Source: Betaproteobacteria bacterium (GTDB lineage: Bacteria > Pseudomonadota > Gammaproteobacteria > Burkholderiales > Usitatibacteraceae). From it: a stretch of DNA of 64,000 bases. Made by a program: the position numbers and the translations under genes. Positions 52,705 to 61,521 of the stretch are shown in pieces; position 1 is the stretch's first letter, and every line of letters starts with the position of its first letter. Below the pieces are notes generated by a model, which ran no database searches, was not told the DNA's origin, and saw only the letters and a program-made list of their open reading frames with translations. Location of the stretch: contig JAEUMY010000021.1 in assembly GCA_016791265.1 (NCBI GenBank), positions 62,001 through 126,000 on the forward strand, given 5' to 3'.

Positions 52705-55536
52705 TTACTTCTTCGCAGGCTCGGCAGGCCAGGACAATGCGGCATCCACCAACGCCTTCTGCTGCTCGTTGTGCTTGGAGAGATAGCCCACCGCGGGCGA
52801 TGCGGAGGACGGACGGCCAGCGTACTCCAGCGATTGCGCCCCCATCAGCGGCCGCAGCAGATAGTGCTGGACGCAGCGCCAAGCGCCCTGATTCATCGGC
52901 TCTTCCTGCGCCCAGATGATGCTCTTGGCATTGGGGTACAGGTCGATTTGCGCACGGTACTCGTCATGCGGAAACGGATAGAGCTGCTCGATGCGCACCA
53001 CGGCGATGTCTTCGATGCCGCGCTTGGCGCGCTCGGCGACGATGTCGTAGTACACCTTGCCGGAGCAGAACACGATGCGCTTCACCTTCTTGGGCGCGAG
53101 CTTTTCGTGCTCGCTGATGACGACTTCGAACTTGCCCTTCGCGAGTTCTTCCAGCGACGAGGCCGATTCTTTCTTGCGCAAGAGCGACTTCGGCATCATG
53201 ACGATCATGGGCTTGCGCAATGGCCGGATCATCTGGCGGCGGATCATGTGGAAGAGCTGCGCGGCGGTCGACGGCACGATGACCTGGATGTTGTGCTCGG
53301 CGCACAGTTGCAGGAAGCGTTCGAGGCGAGCCGACGAGTGCTCAGGCCCCTGGCCCTCGAAGCCGTGCGGCAGGAACATGCAAAGACCGCACATCCGGCC
53401 CCATTTCGCTTCACCCGACGTGATGAACTGATCGATCACCACCTGAGCGCCGTTGGCGAAGTCACCGAACTGCGCTTCCCAGATCACGAGCTCGAACGGC
53501 TGGGCGGTGGAGTAACCGTACTCGAAGCCCAGCACCGCTTCTTCGGACAGGAGTGAATCGATGACCAGGAACTTGCCCTGCTTGACGGCAATGTTTTGCA
53601 GCGGCACATAAGTACCGGCATCCCACTTTTCCCGGTTCTGGTCGTGAATGACCGCGTGACGATGAGCGAAGGTGCCGCGGCCGCAGTCCTGGCCGGAAAT
53701 GCGCACCGGCGTGCCGGCAGCCACCAGCGATGCGTAGGCCAGATTCTCGGCCATGCCCCAGTCCAAGGGCAGCTTGCCATCGCCCATGTCGCGGCGCGCG
53801 GCCAACAGCTTTTCCACCGTGGGGTGCGCCTTGAACTCGGACGGCAGCTGAGTCAGGCGCTGGGCATATTCCTTCAGCGTCGCGAGCGGCACCGACGTGT
53901 CCGCCGGATGACGCCAGTCCACCTTGAGATACGGCGCCCAATCCACCGCCAGCGTGGGTTTGATGCCGTAGAGAATGTTCTTGTTGGTGCTCTTGCCCGC
54001 GTCGAGTGCCGCGCGATAGCTGGTGACAAGATCGTCGGCATGACCGGCGGGAGTCACCCCTTCAGCCGTGAGCTTGTCCGCGTAGACCTTGCGCGTGCCA
54101 GGATGCTGGGCGATCTTCTTGTACATCAGCGGCTGCGTCACGAACGGCTCGTCCTGTTCGTTGTGGCCGAGCTTGCGATAGCAGACCATGTCGATCACGA
54201 CGTCCTTGCCGAACTTCATGCGGTAGTCGAGCGCGATGCGACCCACGCTGATCAGCGCCTCGGGGTCGTCCGCGTTGACGTGGAAAATCGGCGCTTCGAC
54301 CATCTTGGCGATATCGGTGCAATAGAGCGAGGAGCGCGTATCGCGGGTGTCGCTGGTGGTGAAGCCGATCTGGTTGTTGACGATGATATGCACCGTGCCG
54401 CCGGTCTTGAATCCGCGCGTCTGCGACAGCGCCAGCGTTTCCATCACCACGCCCTGCCCTGCGAACGCGGCGTCGCCGTGAATCAGCATGGGCAGGACCT
54501 GCTTGCCCTCATGGTCCTCGCGACGTTGCTGGCGCGCGCGCACTGAACCTTCCACCACGGGATTCACGATTTCCAGGTGCGAGGGATTGAAGGCCAGCGT
54601 GAGGTGAACAGCGCCACCCTTGGTCTGGATGTTGGACGAGAAGCCCTGGTGATACTTCACATCACCGGACGATAGGTCATCATGATGCTTGCCCTCGAAC
54701 TCGCTGAAGAGGTCTGAAGGAATCTTGCCCAGGCTGTTCACCAGGATGTTCAATCGTCCGCGGTGGGCCATGCCCAGCACCACTTCCTTGATGCCGGCGG
54801 CGCCGGCGTTGAGGATGAGGTCATCGACCAACGGGATGAGGCTGTCGCCGCCTTCCAGCGAAAACCGCTTCTGGCCGACATAGCGCGTGTGCAAGTACTT
54901 TTCCAGGCCCTCGGCGGCGGTCAGCCGCTCCAGGATCGCTCGCTTGTCTTCAGCCGGCAGCGCGGGCGTCGACAGCGTGCCTTCGAGCGCCTTCTGGATC
55001 CAGCGTTTCTGCTCCGTGGAGGCGATGTGCATGTACTCCACACCCACCGTGCCACAGTACGTGCGCTTGACCATCGCGACGATGTCGCGGAGCTTGCCTT
55101 TGTTGACACCGCCCTGCCACGAACCCATCGAGAACTCGCGATTCATGTCCGCTTCGCCGAGCCCGTAGTACGGGAGCTCAAGTTCGGGAAGCGGATTGAC
55201 TTCCATGCGCTTCAACGGATCAAGCTGCGATTGACGCGCGCCCAGTACGCGATGCGCGCGGATGAACTGCAACACCTTGAGCTGCTTGCCGTCATCGGCG
55301 CCGGCCACGATGGTGCGCACCGCGCCCTGCTTCGCGCGCTCTGCGAACGCTTCGATCACCGGCGTATGGGCCACGTCACTGCCGGTGTTGCCGGAGACAT
55401 TGGGCAGCGAATCGAACTGCAAGCGCCAGACTTCGGGCACCGAAGACGGATCGGCCAGATAGCGCTCATACAACTCCTCGACATAAGGAGCGTTGGAGCC
55501 GAAGAACGAGGAGGACTGCTGGAGTTCGCGCATCAT
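52705..55536 (-). CDS. sucA: 2-oxoglutarate dehydrogenase E1 component
   Basis: A 943-residue thiamine-diphosphate decarboxylase of the TCA cycle. Seen: N-terminal FFGSNAPYVEELYERYLADP near 11-30 (the E2-contacting segment), GMAHRGRLNIL near 255-265, FNPSHLEIVNPVVEGS near 318-333, ThDP motif IHGDAAFAGQGVVMETL near 354-370, and the C-terminal AQEEPMNQGAW near 885. Length matches the family. Tandem ATG codons at 55536 and 55533 leave a one-residue start ambiguity. No palindrome copy lies here. Confidence 0.96.
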   Translation of the reverse strand: MMRELQQSSSFFGSNAPYVEELYERYLADPSSVPEVWRLQFDSLPNVSGNTGSDVAHTPVIEAFAERAKQGAVRTIVAGADDGKQLKVLQFIRAHRVLGARQSQLDPLKRMEVNPLPELELPYYGLGEADMNREFSMGSWQGGVNKGKLRDIVAMVKRTYCGTVGVEYMHIASTEQKRWIQKALEGTLSTPALPAEDKRAILERLTAAEGLEKYLHTRYVGQKRFSLEGGDSLIPLVDDLILNAGAAGIKEVVLGMAHRGRLNILVNSLGKIPSDLFSEFEGKHHDDLSSGDVKYHQGFSSNIQTKGGAVHLTLAFNPSHLEIVNPVVEGSVRARQQRREDHEGKQVLPMLIHGDAAFAGQGVVMETLALSQTRGFKTGGTVHIIVNNQIGFTTSDTRDTRSSLYCTDIAKMVEAPIFHVNADDPEALISVGRIALDYRMKFGKDVVIDMVCYRKLGHNEQDEPFVTQPLMYKKIAQHPGTRKVYADKLTAEGVTPAGHADDLVTSYRAALDAGKSTNKNILYGIKPTLAVDWAPYLKVDWRHPADTSVPLATLKEYAQRLTQLPSEFKAHPTVEKLLAARRDMGDGKLPLDWGMAENLAYASLVAAGTPVRISGQDCGRGTFAHRHAVIHDQNREKWDAGTYVPLQNIAVKQGKFLVIDSLLSEEAVLGFEYGYSTAQPFELVIWEAQFGDFANGAQVVIDQFITSGEAKWGRMCGLCMFLPHGFEGQGPEHSSARLERFLQLCAEHNIQVIVPSTAAQLFHMIRRQMIRPLRKPMIVMMPKSLLRKKESASSLEELAKGKFEVVISEHEKLAPKKVKRIVFCSGKVYYDIVAERAKRGIEDIAVVRIEQLYPFPHDEYRAQIDLYPNAKSIIWAQEEPMNQGAWRCVQHYLLRPLMGAQSLEYAGRPSSASPAVGYLSKHNEQQKALVDAALSWPAEPAKK

Positions 55537-55577
55537 GGTGACACCTCGGATTTCTGTGGACTGCTTTGCTTCAAACT

Positions 55578-55598
55578 CATTTGACGCACATTTGACGC
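55578..55598. promoter_or_regulatory. Tandem direct repeat in the gltA-sucA gap
   Basis: CATTTGACGC occurs at 55578-55587 and again at 55589-55598, one DNA turn (11 bases) apart. A weaker third match overlaps the gltA end. Repeats phased by a helical turn upstream of sucA are typical of regulator binding on one face. No cognate regulator is identifiable. Confidence 0.4.
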
Positions 55599-56885
55599 CT
55601 ACTTGACATCCCTGCGCTGGGCACCCACATACAACTGACGGGGACGACCGATCTTGTACTCGGGGTCGGCGATCATTTCATTGAGCTGCGCAATCCAGCC
55701 GACCGTGCGGGCCAGGGCGAAGATCGCGGTAAAGAGCGGCACCGGGATGCCGATGGCCTTCTGCACGATGCCGGAATAGAAATCGACGTTGGGATACAAC
55801 TTGCGGGAAACGAAATATTCGTCTTCCAGCGCGATCTTCTCCAGCGCCATGGCGAGCTTGAACAACGGATCGTCCTGAAGCCCCAGTTCCTGCAGCACCT
55901 CATGGCAGGTCTCGCGCATCAGCTTGGCGCGCGGATCGTAGTTTTTGTACACGCGGTGGCCGAAGCCCATCAGGCGCACGTTGGAATTCTTGTCTTTCAC
56001 CTGCGCGATGAACTCGCCAATCTTCTCGACACCGCCCTGCTTCTGGATGTCGTAGAGCATGTTGAGCGCGGCTTCGTTCGCGCCGCCGTGCGCCGGGCCC
56101 CACAGGCAGGCCACACCGGCGGCGATGGCCGCGAACGGATTGGTGCCCGACGACGCGCACAGGCGAACCGTTGAAGTCGAAGCGTTCTGCTCATGGTCGG
56201 CGTGCAGAATGAAAATGCGGTCCAGCGCACGCACCAACACATTGTTGACTTTGTAGTCTTCCGCCGGCACGGCGAACATCATGCGCATGAAGTTCGATGT
56301 GTAGTCGAGATTGTTCTGCGGATAGATGAGCGGCTGGCCGACCGTGTACTTGTACGCCATCGCGGTGAGCGTGGGCAGCTTGGCGATGAGGCGAATGGCC
56401 GAAATGTCCCGCTGCTGGGCGTCGTGCAGATTGATCGAATCGGGGTAGAACGCGGACAACGCGCTGACCAACCCGGTCATGACTGCCATGGGATGCGCAT
56501 CGCGGCGAAACCCGCGCAGGAAGAATTGCATCTGCTCATGCACCATGGTGTGGTGCGTGACCCGGTTCACAAAGTCGGCACGCTTTTCGGCGGTGGGCAG
56601 ATCGCCATACAGCAACAGATAGCAGACCTGCAGAAAATCGCACTTGGTGGCGAGCTGTTCGATCGGGTAGCCGCGATAGAGCAATTCACCCTTGTCGCCA
56701 TCAATGAATGTGATCTTGGAGTTGCACGATGCCGTGGACATGAAGCCCGGATCGTAGGTGAACATGCCGGTCTGGCCATAGAGCTTGCGGATGTCGATCA
56801 CATCCGGCCCATGCGCGCCGCTGTACACGGGCAGATCAATGGTCTTGCCGTCGTAGGAGAGTGTGGCTTTGCCTTTTTCGTTCAT
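55599..56885 (-). CDS. gltA: Citrate synthase
   Basis: A 428-residue type II (hexameric, NADH-sensitive class) citrate synthase. It condenses acetyl-CoA with oxaloacetate. Seen: an N-terminal beta domain ([15 protein letters not shown]), [17 protein letters not shown] near 59-75, the catalytic His in [15 protein letters not shown] near 262-276, His in [16 protein letters not shown] near 304-319, and Asp in NVDFYSGIV near 367. Directly downstream of sdhE. No palindrome copy inside. Confidence 0.97.
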   Translation of the reverse strand: MNEKGKATLSYDGKTIDLPVYSGAHGPDVIDIRKLYGQTGMFTYDPGFMSTASCNSKITFIDGDKGELLYRGYPIEQLATKCDFLQVCYLLLYGDLPTAEKRADFVNRVTHHTMVHEQMQFFLRGFRRDAHPMAVMTGLVSALSAFYPDSINLHDAQQRDISAIRLIAKLPTLTAMAYKYTVGQPLIYPQNNLDYTSNFMRMMFAVPAEDYKVNNVLVRALDRIFILHADHEQNASTSTVRLCASSGTNPFAAIAAGVACLWGPAHGGANEAALNMLYDIQKQGGVEKIGEFIAQVKDKNSNVRLMGFGHRVYKNYDPRAKLMRETCHEVLQELGLQDDPLFKLAMALEKIALEDEYFVSRKLYPNVDFYSGIVQKAIGIPVPLFTAIFALARTVGWIAQLNEMIADPEYKIGRPRQLYVGAQRRDVK

Positions 56886-56926
56886 GTCATTCGCTCCGGA
56901 ACCGGGTTCGTGTCACTGGGCCGGGC

Positions 56927-57169
56927 TCACGTTGAAGTGCGAATATTCGCAATCAATCCTGCGAGGCCCGGATCGTCGCTGACAGTGCGCCCCATCAGCA
57001 GATCCAGCAGTGTGTTGTCATCGATCAGCAACAGCTTGTCCAGCCTTTCCATCTCTTCCTCATCCATCGTCTCGAGATGCTTGTCGAGAAAGCGGGTCAG
57101 GAGCAAATCGTTTTCCAGCAAACCTCTGCGCGCACGCCACTTCAGGCGGTCACGCTGCTTCGTGTCCAC
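56927..57169 (-). CDS. sdhE: Succinate dehydrogenase assembly factor SdhE
   Basis: An 80-residue flavinylation factor that promotes covalent FAD attachment to SdhA. The family motif appears as RARRGLLENDLLL near 12-24 (usually R-R-G-x-x-E-x-D), followed by an acidic E-E-E-M-E-R-L-D helix. It starts with GTG one base after the sdhB stop. Unusually, palindrome copy 25 makes the last residues (A-N-I-R before T-S-T). Confidence 0.9.
   Translation of the reverse strand: MDTKQRDRLKWRARRGLLENDLLLTRFLDKHLETMDEEEMERLDKLLLIDDNTLLDLLMGRTVSDDPGLAGLIANIRTST
56939..56950. repeat. GCGAATATTCGC palindrome, copy 25
   Basis: Near the 3' end of sdhE, read A-N-I-R; palindrome extends to 14 bp. Confidence 0.97.
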
Positions 57170-57170
57170 C

Positions 57171-57866
57171 TCAAACCGCCCGCTTGACCATCATCTCCTT
57201 GATCTTGCCGATGGCATGCGTCGGATTAAGGCCCTTGGGACAGACATCCACGCAGTTCATGATGGTGTGGCAGCGGAACAGGCGATACGGATCTTCGAGA
57301 TTGTCCAGGCGTTCGTTGGTGGCCTGGTCGCGCGTGTCGGCGATGAAGCGATACGCGGCCAAGAGGCCGGCCGGCCCGACAAATTTGTCCGGATTCCACC
57401 AGAACGAAGGGCACGATGTCGAGCAGCAGGCGCAGAGGATGCACTCGTAGAGGCCATCCAGCTCGGCGCGCGCCTCGGGTGACTGCAGGCGCTCCTTCTC
57501 CGGTGCCGGTTCGAAGTTCTGCACGTACGGCTTGATCGAGTGGTATTGCTTGAAGAACTGCGTCATGTCCACGATGAGGTCGCGGATGATGGGCAGCCCC
57601 GGCAGCGGCTTCAACACCACGGGTTCGGTGAGGTCCGCGATCTTGGTGATGCAGGCGAGCCCGTTCTTGCCGTTGATGTTCATGGCGTCGGAGCCGCAGA
57701 TGCCTTCGCGGCAGGAACGGCGAAGCGCCAACGAGTCGTCCATCGTCTTGATGCGGACGAGCGCGTCCAAGAGCATGCGGTCGCTTTCTTCCAGCTTGAC
57801 GTCGTAGTCCTTGAAATACGGCTTGGCGTCCTTGTCGGGGTCGAATCGGAGAATGCTGAATTTCAT
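57171..57866 (-). CDS. sdhB: Succinate dehydrogenase iron-sulfur subunit
   Basis: A 231-residue subunit carrying three Fe-S clusters. Seen: the 2Fe-2S ligands in SCREGICGSDAMNINGKNGL near 54-73 followed by A-C, the 4Fe-4S motif ECILCACCSTSCPSFWW near 144-160, and the 3Fe-4S/4Fe-4S ligands in CHTIMNCVDVCPKGLNP near 204-220. It passes electrons from SdhA FAD to the quinone site in SdhCD. Confidence 0.97.
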   Translation of the reverse strand: MKFSILRFDPDKDAKPYFKDYDVKLEESDRMLLDALVRIKTMDDSLALRRSCREGICGSDAMNINGKNGLACITKIADLTEPVVLKPLPGLPIIRDLIVDMTQFFKQYHSIKPYVQNFEPAPEKERLQSPEARAELDGLYECILCACCSTSCPSFWWNPDKFVGPAGLLAAYRFIADTRDQATNERLDNLEDPYRLFRCHTIMNCVDVCPKGLNPTHAIGKIKEMMVKRAV

Positions 57867-57882
57867 GATGTGCGCTCGGGGT

Positions 57883-59667
57883 TCAGTAGACGCGGGCCTT
57901 GGGCTCGAACGATTCGACGGTCAGCGGCTTCAGGTTGACCGGTTTGTAGTCGAGCTTGTTGCCTTCGCGATACCACAAGGTGTGCTTCAGCCAGTTCTGA
58001 TCGTCGCGTCCGGCGACGAAGCCGGGGCGGTCGTGAAAGTCGGCGCGGTCGTGTGCGCCGCGCGTTTCCTTGCGGGCCTCGGCCGAAATCATGGTGGCCT
58101 TGGCCACTTCAATCAGGTTCTGCAATTCCAGCGCTTCGATGCGCGCGGTGTTGAACACCTTGCTCTTGTCGGCGATTTGCAGTCTCTCGGCACGCTCGGC
58201 CACCTGCTTGATCTTGTCCACACCGGCGATCAGCATGTCGGGGAAGCGGAACACGCCGCAGTGCGCCTGCATGGTGCGGCGCATCGCGTCGCCGACGTCC
58301 GCCACGTTCTCGCCGCCGGTTTGCTCGTCCAGCTTGGCGATACGCGCTTGCGAATATTCGCCTGCGTCCTTGGGCAACGGCTTGTGGCTGCTCTCGCCCT
58401 TGATGAACTTGATCATGCTGTCGCCCGATGACTTGCCCATGACCAGGAGATCGGTCAGAGAGTTGGTGCCAAGCCGGTTCGCGCCGTGAATGGATGCGCA
58501 GCCCACTTCCCCCGCGGCGTAGAAACCCGGCACGATGGAATTGGGATTGCCGCCCTTGGGCACCACCACTTCGCCGTGATAATTGGTGGGAATGCCGCCC
58601 ATCTGATAGTGGCAGGTCGGCACCACGGGAATCGGCTGCTTGATCGGATCGACATTGGCGAACTTGATCGCGATTTCACGAATGCCGGGCAAGCGCTTGT
58701 TGATGACCTCGGGGCCGAGGTGATCGAGCTTCAGCAGGATGTAATCCTCATTGGGGCCGGCGCCGCGGCCTTCCTTGATTTCGGTCGCCATGGCCCGCGA
58801 CACCACGTCGCGCGAGGCCAGGTCTTTCATGGTCGGCGCATAGCGCTCCATGAAGCGCTCGCCATTCTTGTTGAGCAGAATGCCGCCCTCGCCGCGCACG
58901 CCTTCGGTGATCAGCACGCCGGCGCCGGCCACGCCGGTCGGGTGAAACTGCCAAAACTCCATGTCTTCGAGCGGAATACCCGCACGCGCGGCCATGCCGA
59001 GCCCGTCGCCGGTGTTGATGAACGCATTGGTCGAGCTTGCGAATATTCGCCCCGCCCCGCCGGTGGCGAACAAGGTCGCCTTGGCGTGGAAGATCACGGC
59101 CTCGCCCGTTTCCATCTCCAGCGCGGTCACGCCCAGCACGTCGCCATTGGCGTCACGGATCAGATCCAGCGCCATCCATTCGACAAAGAACTGGGTGTTG
59201 GCGCGGACGTTGCGCTGATAAAGCGTGTGCAGCATGGCGTGGCCGGTGCGGTCGGCGGCGCAGCAGCTACGCTGCACCGGCTTTTCGCCAAAGTTCTGCG
59301 AGTGGCCGCCAAAGGGGCGCTGATAAATCGTGCCATCGTCGTTGCGATCAAACGGCATGCCGAAGTGCTCCAGCTCGATCACCACTTCAGGCGCCATCCG
59401 GCACATGAACTCGATGGCGTCCTGGTCGCCGAGATAGTCCGATCCCTTGATGGTGTCGTACATGTGCCAGAGCCAGCTGTCCTCGCCCATGTTGCCGAGC
59501 GAGGCGCCGACGCCGCCCTGCGCGGCCACGGTATGCGAACGCGTGGGAAAGACCTTGGACAACACGGCCACTCTCAGGCCGGCTTCGGACAGTTGCAGGG
59601 CCGCGCGAAGACCTGCGCCGCCGGCACCCACCACCACCGCGTCAAATTTGCGAATAGGAAGAGACAT
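57883..59667 (-). CDS. sdhA: Succinate dehydrogenase flavoprotein subunit
   Basis: A 594-residue flavoprotein oxidising succinate to fumarate. Seen: AVVVGAGGAGLRAALQLSEA near 9-28 (FAD fold), SHTVAAQGGVGASLGN near 43-58 with the FAD-linked His, HPTGVAGAGVLITEGVRGEG near 241-260, and the catalytic Arg region. Two palindromes lie inside: one encodes R-I-F-A within the conserved G-A-G-R-I-x-A-S-x-T-N segment near 206-216, the other E-Y-S near 438. Both substitutions look tolerated. Confidence 0.97.
   Translation of the reverse strand: MSLPIRKFDAVVVGAGGAGLRAALQLSEAGLRVAVLSKVFPTRSHTVAAQGGVGASLGNMGEDSWLWHMYDTIKGSDYLGDQDAIEFMCRMAPEVVIELEHFGMPFDRNDDGTIYQRPFGGHSQNFGEKPVQRSCCAADRTGHAMLHTLYQRNVRANTQFFVEWMALDLIRDANGDVLGVTALEMETGEAVIFHAKATLFATGGAGRIFASSTNAFINTGDGLGMAARAGIPLEDMEFWQFHPTGVAGAGVLITEGVRGEGGILLNKNGERFMERYAPTMKDLASRDVVSRAMATEIKEGRGAGPNEDYILLKLDHLGPEVINKRLPGIREIAIKFANVDPIKQPIPVVPTCHYQMGGIPTNYHGEVVVPKGGNPNSIVPGFYAAGEVGCASIHGANRLGTNSLTDLLVMGKSSGDSMIKFIKGESSHKPLPKDAGEYSQARIAKLDEQTGGENVADVGDAMRRTMQAHCGVFRFPDMLIAGVDKIKQVAERAERLQIADKSKVFNTARIEALELQNLIEVAKATMISAEARKETRGAHDRADFHDRPGFVAGRDDQNWLKHTLWYREGNKLDYKPVNLKPLTVESFEPKARVY
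58350..58361. repeat. GCGAATATTCGC palindrome, copy 26
   Basis: Inside sdhA, read E-Y-S; flanks T/C. Confidence 0.97.
59039..59050. repeat. GCGAATATTCGC palindrome, copy 27
   Basis: Inside sdhA within a strongly conserved FAD-domain motif, read R-I-F-A; flanks T/C. Confidence 0.97.
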
Positions 59668-59676
59668 GGAATTCGT

Positions 59677-60021
59677 TCAGCCCCAAAGAATGGCCACGGA
59701 CCAGATGAAGTAGAAGATCAGCACCACGGCAGTCACGGCCTGAAGGCCAAGACGCAGCGCCGTGCCTTTGACGTAGTCCATCCAGATGTCGCGCACGCCG
59801 ATCCAGGCGTGGTAGAGGACCGAGGCGATGAACAAGAGCGTGAGTGGCCTCACGAAGTTCCCGCTGAATAGCTGCTTCCAATCCGCCCATCCCTGCGGCG
59901 GGCACCCGATGAGCACCCCTGCGAAGAAGAGCGTGAAGACGACCATGATCACGGCCGTGATGCGCTGGAGAAGCCAGTCGCGCAGACCGTAATGCGCGCC
60001 GACGGGAGCCTGTTTCACCAT
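59677..60021 (-). CDS. sdhD: Succinate dehydrogenase membrane anchor subunit
   Basis: A 114-residue inner-membrane subunit with three hydrophobic helices (about 22-42, 56-78, 90-112). The haem-ligand His lies in VLYHAWIGVRDIWMDYVK near 68-85, and LRDWLLQRITAVIM near 13-26 is the usual entry segment. ATG 60021 overlaps the sdhC stop by 7 bases. With SdhC it forms the quinone site and binds haem b. Confidence 0.93.
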   Translation of the reverse strand: MVKQAPVGAHYGLRDWLLQRITAVIMVVFTLFFAGVLIGCPPQGWADWKQLFSGNFVRPLTLLFIASVLYHAWIGVRDIWMDYVKGTALRLGLQAVTAVVLIFYFIWSVAILWG

Positions 60022-60413
60022 AGCCACGCTCCGATCAGCGCGGTGCCCAGGACGCCCAGCACCAGCACGGCCTTGGCGGAAGCTTGGGCGGACTCCTTCT
60101 TGATGCCCCAATGCACGTCCAGCAGCAGGTAGCGGATGCCGGCGAAAAAGTGATGCAGATAGGACCAGATGAATCCCAGCGCGATCAGCTTGCAGAGGGG
60201 ATGGGACAACCAGGACTTCCACTGCTGGAAACCCGCTTCAGATTGCAGGGACTGCTGCAGCATGAACAACAACAGCGGAATCAGAACAAGGAACATGACC
60301 GCGCCGCTGATGCGGTGGAAGATGGACAACAGTCCTGGCGCGGGAAGATTGAGAAGATTCAGGTCGTAATACTTGGGGCGCTGCCGGGGGGGCTGTGCGG
60401 TCGGAGGGCTCAT
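60015..60413 (-). CDS. sdhC: Succinate dehydrogenase cytochrome b556 subunit
   Basis: A 132-residue inner-membrane subunit with three hydrophobic helices. Seen: RPKYYDLNLLNLPAPGLLSI near 12-31 and FHRISGAVMFL near 32-42 (the conserved H-R-x-S-G), and haem-ligand His in SYLHHFFAGIRYLLLD near 83-98. First gene of the sdhCDAB-sdhE-gltA transcript. There is no Shine-Dalgarno before the ATG; the leader near it is CCTCC-rich, which could limit translation. Confidence 0.94.
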   Translation of the reverse strand: MSPPTAQPPRQRPKYYDLNLLNLPAPGLLSIFHRISGAVMFLVLIPLLLFMLQQSLQSEAGFQQWKSWLSHPLCKLIALGFIWSYLHHFFAGIRYLLLDVHWGIKKESAQASAKAVLVLGVLGTALIGAWLW

Positions 60414-60498
60414 CGGAGAGTGGAGGTAGGTTTGTCAGCTCAAACTCGGCCTGTCGGCAAGGTGGTCACCAAACCACTTCTTGCACTTTAGAAGCACG

Positions 60499-60528
60499 AT
60501 TTTAGAGCTTTTTGCTGCGGTCGCACAA
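60499..60528 (-). promoter_or_regulatory. sdhC: Sigma-70 promoter for the sdh operon
   Basis: On the minus strand TTGTGC (60523-60528), 18 bases, TAAAAT (60499-60504). It lies 86 bases upstream of the sdhC ATG in the 167-base gap after the GntR gene. The remainder of that gap shows no other element. Confidence 0.6.
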
Positions 60529-60580
60529 ACGCCGCGGCTGATCGACGACCGCCCACTGCAGAATCGGGGTCGATTCGGGG

Positions 60581-61348
60581 TCAGGCCAGTTCGTTGAAGT
60601 AGGCGTAGCCGTCCGTGTGAACCAGGCCCCGCCGCCACTCGACCGGCTTGTCGCCATAGGTGAACGCGATGCGATCGATCGCCAGCAGTGGCGCGCCTTC
60701 CCTTACCCCCAACTGCTCAGCCGCGAAGACGTCGGCGGAGACCGCCGAGAGGCGTTCCTCGGCCCGAATCATGCGCACACCGTAATGCGTTTCAAAGAAG
60801 CTGTAGAGCGAGCCGCGTGAAGCCTCCGCCAACTCGAGCGTGAGGCTGGGAAAACGGGCAGCGGAGACGACCACCTCGTCCAGAATCAGCGGGCGGCCGG
60901 CGAACACCAGAACCCGGCGGAGGGTGATGACCGGTGTCCCGATCTTGACGTCCAAAAGACGCGCGGCGACGGCGCTGGCCTTGCCTTTCTTGAGATCGAT
61001 GAATCGGGTGGTCGGATGATGCTTTTCGCCGTTGTTGGCGAATATTCGCAGGAAGCGGTACTGGTGCTGTGGCGCGGTATGGGTGGCGACGAAGGTGCCC
61101 TTGCCTTGGCGGCGGATCAGGATGTTTTCCGCAGCAAGTTGGTCGATGGCCTTTCGCACCGTGCCCTGGCTGACCCCAAACCGCGCGGCGAGATCGGTTT
61201 CGCTCGGGATGGATTCACCCGGCTTCCACTCTCCCGCGATGAGGCTTTGGGTCAGGAGGATCTTGATCTGGTCATACAGCGGCCGAAAGCTGGGCGCTTG
61301 GGTCGGGGCGTTCAAGGCGTTCAAGGTGGTCTGGGCGGTGGAATCCAT
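60581..61348 (-). CDS. GntR-family regulator with UTRA ligand domain
   Basis: A 255-residue HutC-subfamily repressor. The winged helix-turn-helix is at about 22-90 (PLYDQIKILLTQSLIAGEWK, GESIPSETDLAARFGVSQGT, ENILIRRQGKGTFVA), and the UTRA effector-binding domain at about 110-250 (TLRRVLVFAGRPLILDEVVV, LEFT-type helices, and a final HTDGYAYFNEL). It sits between the sdh operon and a divergent CitE-MaoC-CitE operon and probably controls one or both through the operator at 61382. Palindrome copy 28 encodes R-I-F-A between the domains. Confidence 0.9.
   Translation of the reverse strand: MDSTAQTTLNALNAPTQAPSFRPLYDQIKILLTQSLIAGEWKPGESIPSETDLAARFGVSQGTVRKAIDQLAAENILIRRQGKGTFVATHTAPQHQYRFLRIFANNGEKHHPTTRFIDLKKGKASAVAARLLDVKIGTPVITLRRVLVFAGRPLILDEVVVSAARFPSLTLELAEASRGSLYSFFETHYGVRMIRAEERLSAVSADVFAAEQLGVREGAPLLAIDRIAFTYGDKPVEWRRGLVHTDGYAYFNELA
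61038..61049. repeat. GCGAATATTCGC palindrome, copy 28
   Basis: Inside the GntR gene in the interdomain linker, read R-I-F-A; flanks G/A. Confidence 0.97.
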
Positions 61349-61381
61349 GGCGCGATGCTACCACGGCTCACCCAACTTATG

Positions 61382-61393
61382 TCTTATATAAGA
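61382..61393. promoter_or_regulatory. Probable GntR operator
   Basis: TCTTATATAAGA is a perfect 12-bp AT-rich palindrome in a G+C-rich genome. It is 34 bases upstream of the GntR start and 11 bases upstream of the -35 box of the divergent operon. Short, AT-centred palindromes are typical GntR/HutC sites, so autoregulation and control of the divergent operon are inferred. I saw no second copy near sdhC. Confidence 0.7.
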
Positions 61394-61404
61394 TAGATGT
61401 TTTC

Positions 61405-61434
61405 TTGACACTGGCAGCCCGCGACACCTAAACT
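61405..61434 (+). promoter_or_regulatory. Sigma-70 promoter of the CitE-MaoC-CitE operon
   Basis: TTGACA (61405-61410), 18-base spacer, TAAACT (61429-61434): a perfect -35 and a good -10, placed just downstream of the operator and 88 bases before the first ATG. Confidence 0.7.
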
Positions 61435-61521
61435 GTGCACTGCAACATTACTCGGTCAGGTGGTTGATCACCCGGCCGGCACACAAGGTAACTGCTTGAT
61501 CTTGCAACCTTTCAAAAGTCC

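Noticed and set aside
55811..55823. CGAAATATTCG in gltA as a variant palindrome copy
   Set aside because: It has an extra base and lacks the outer GCG/CGC; counted as chance similarity.
58486..59871. Plus-strand open frame of 461 codons opposite sdhA
   Set aside because: Antisense shadow rich in His/Arg/Gly, with no protein family pattern; sdhA on the other strand is unambiguous.
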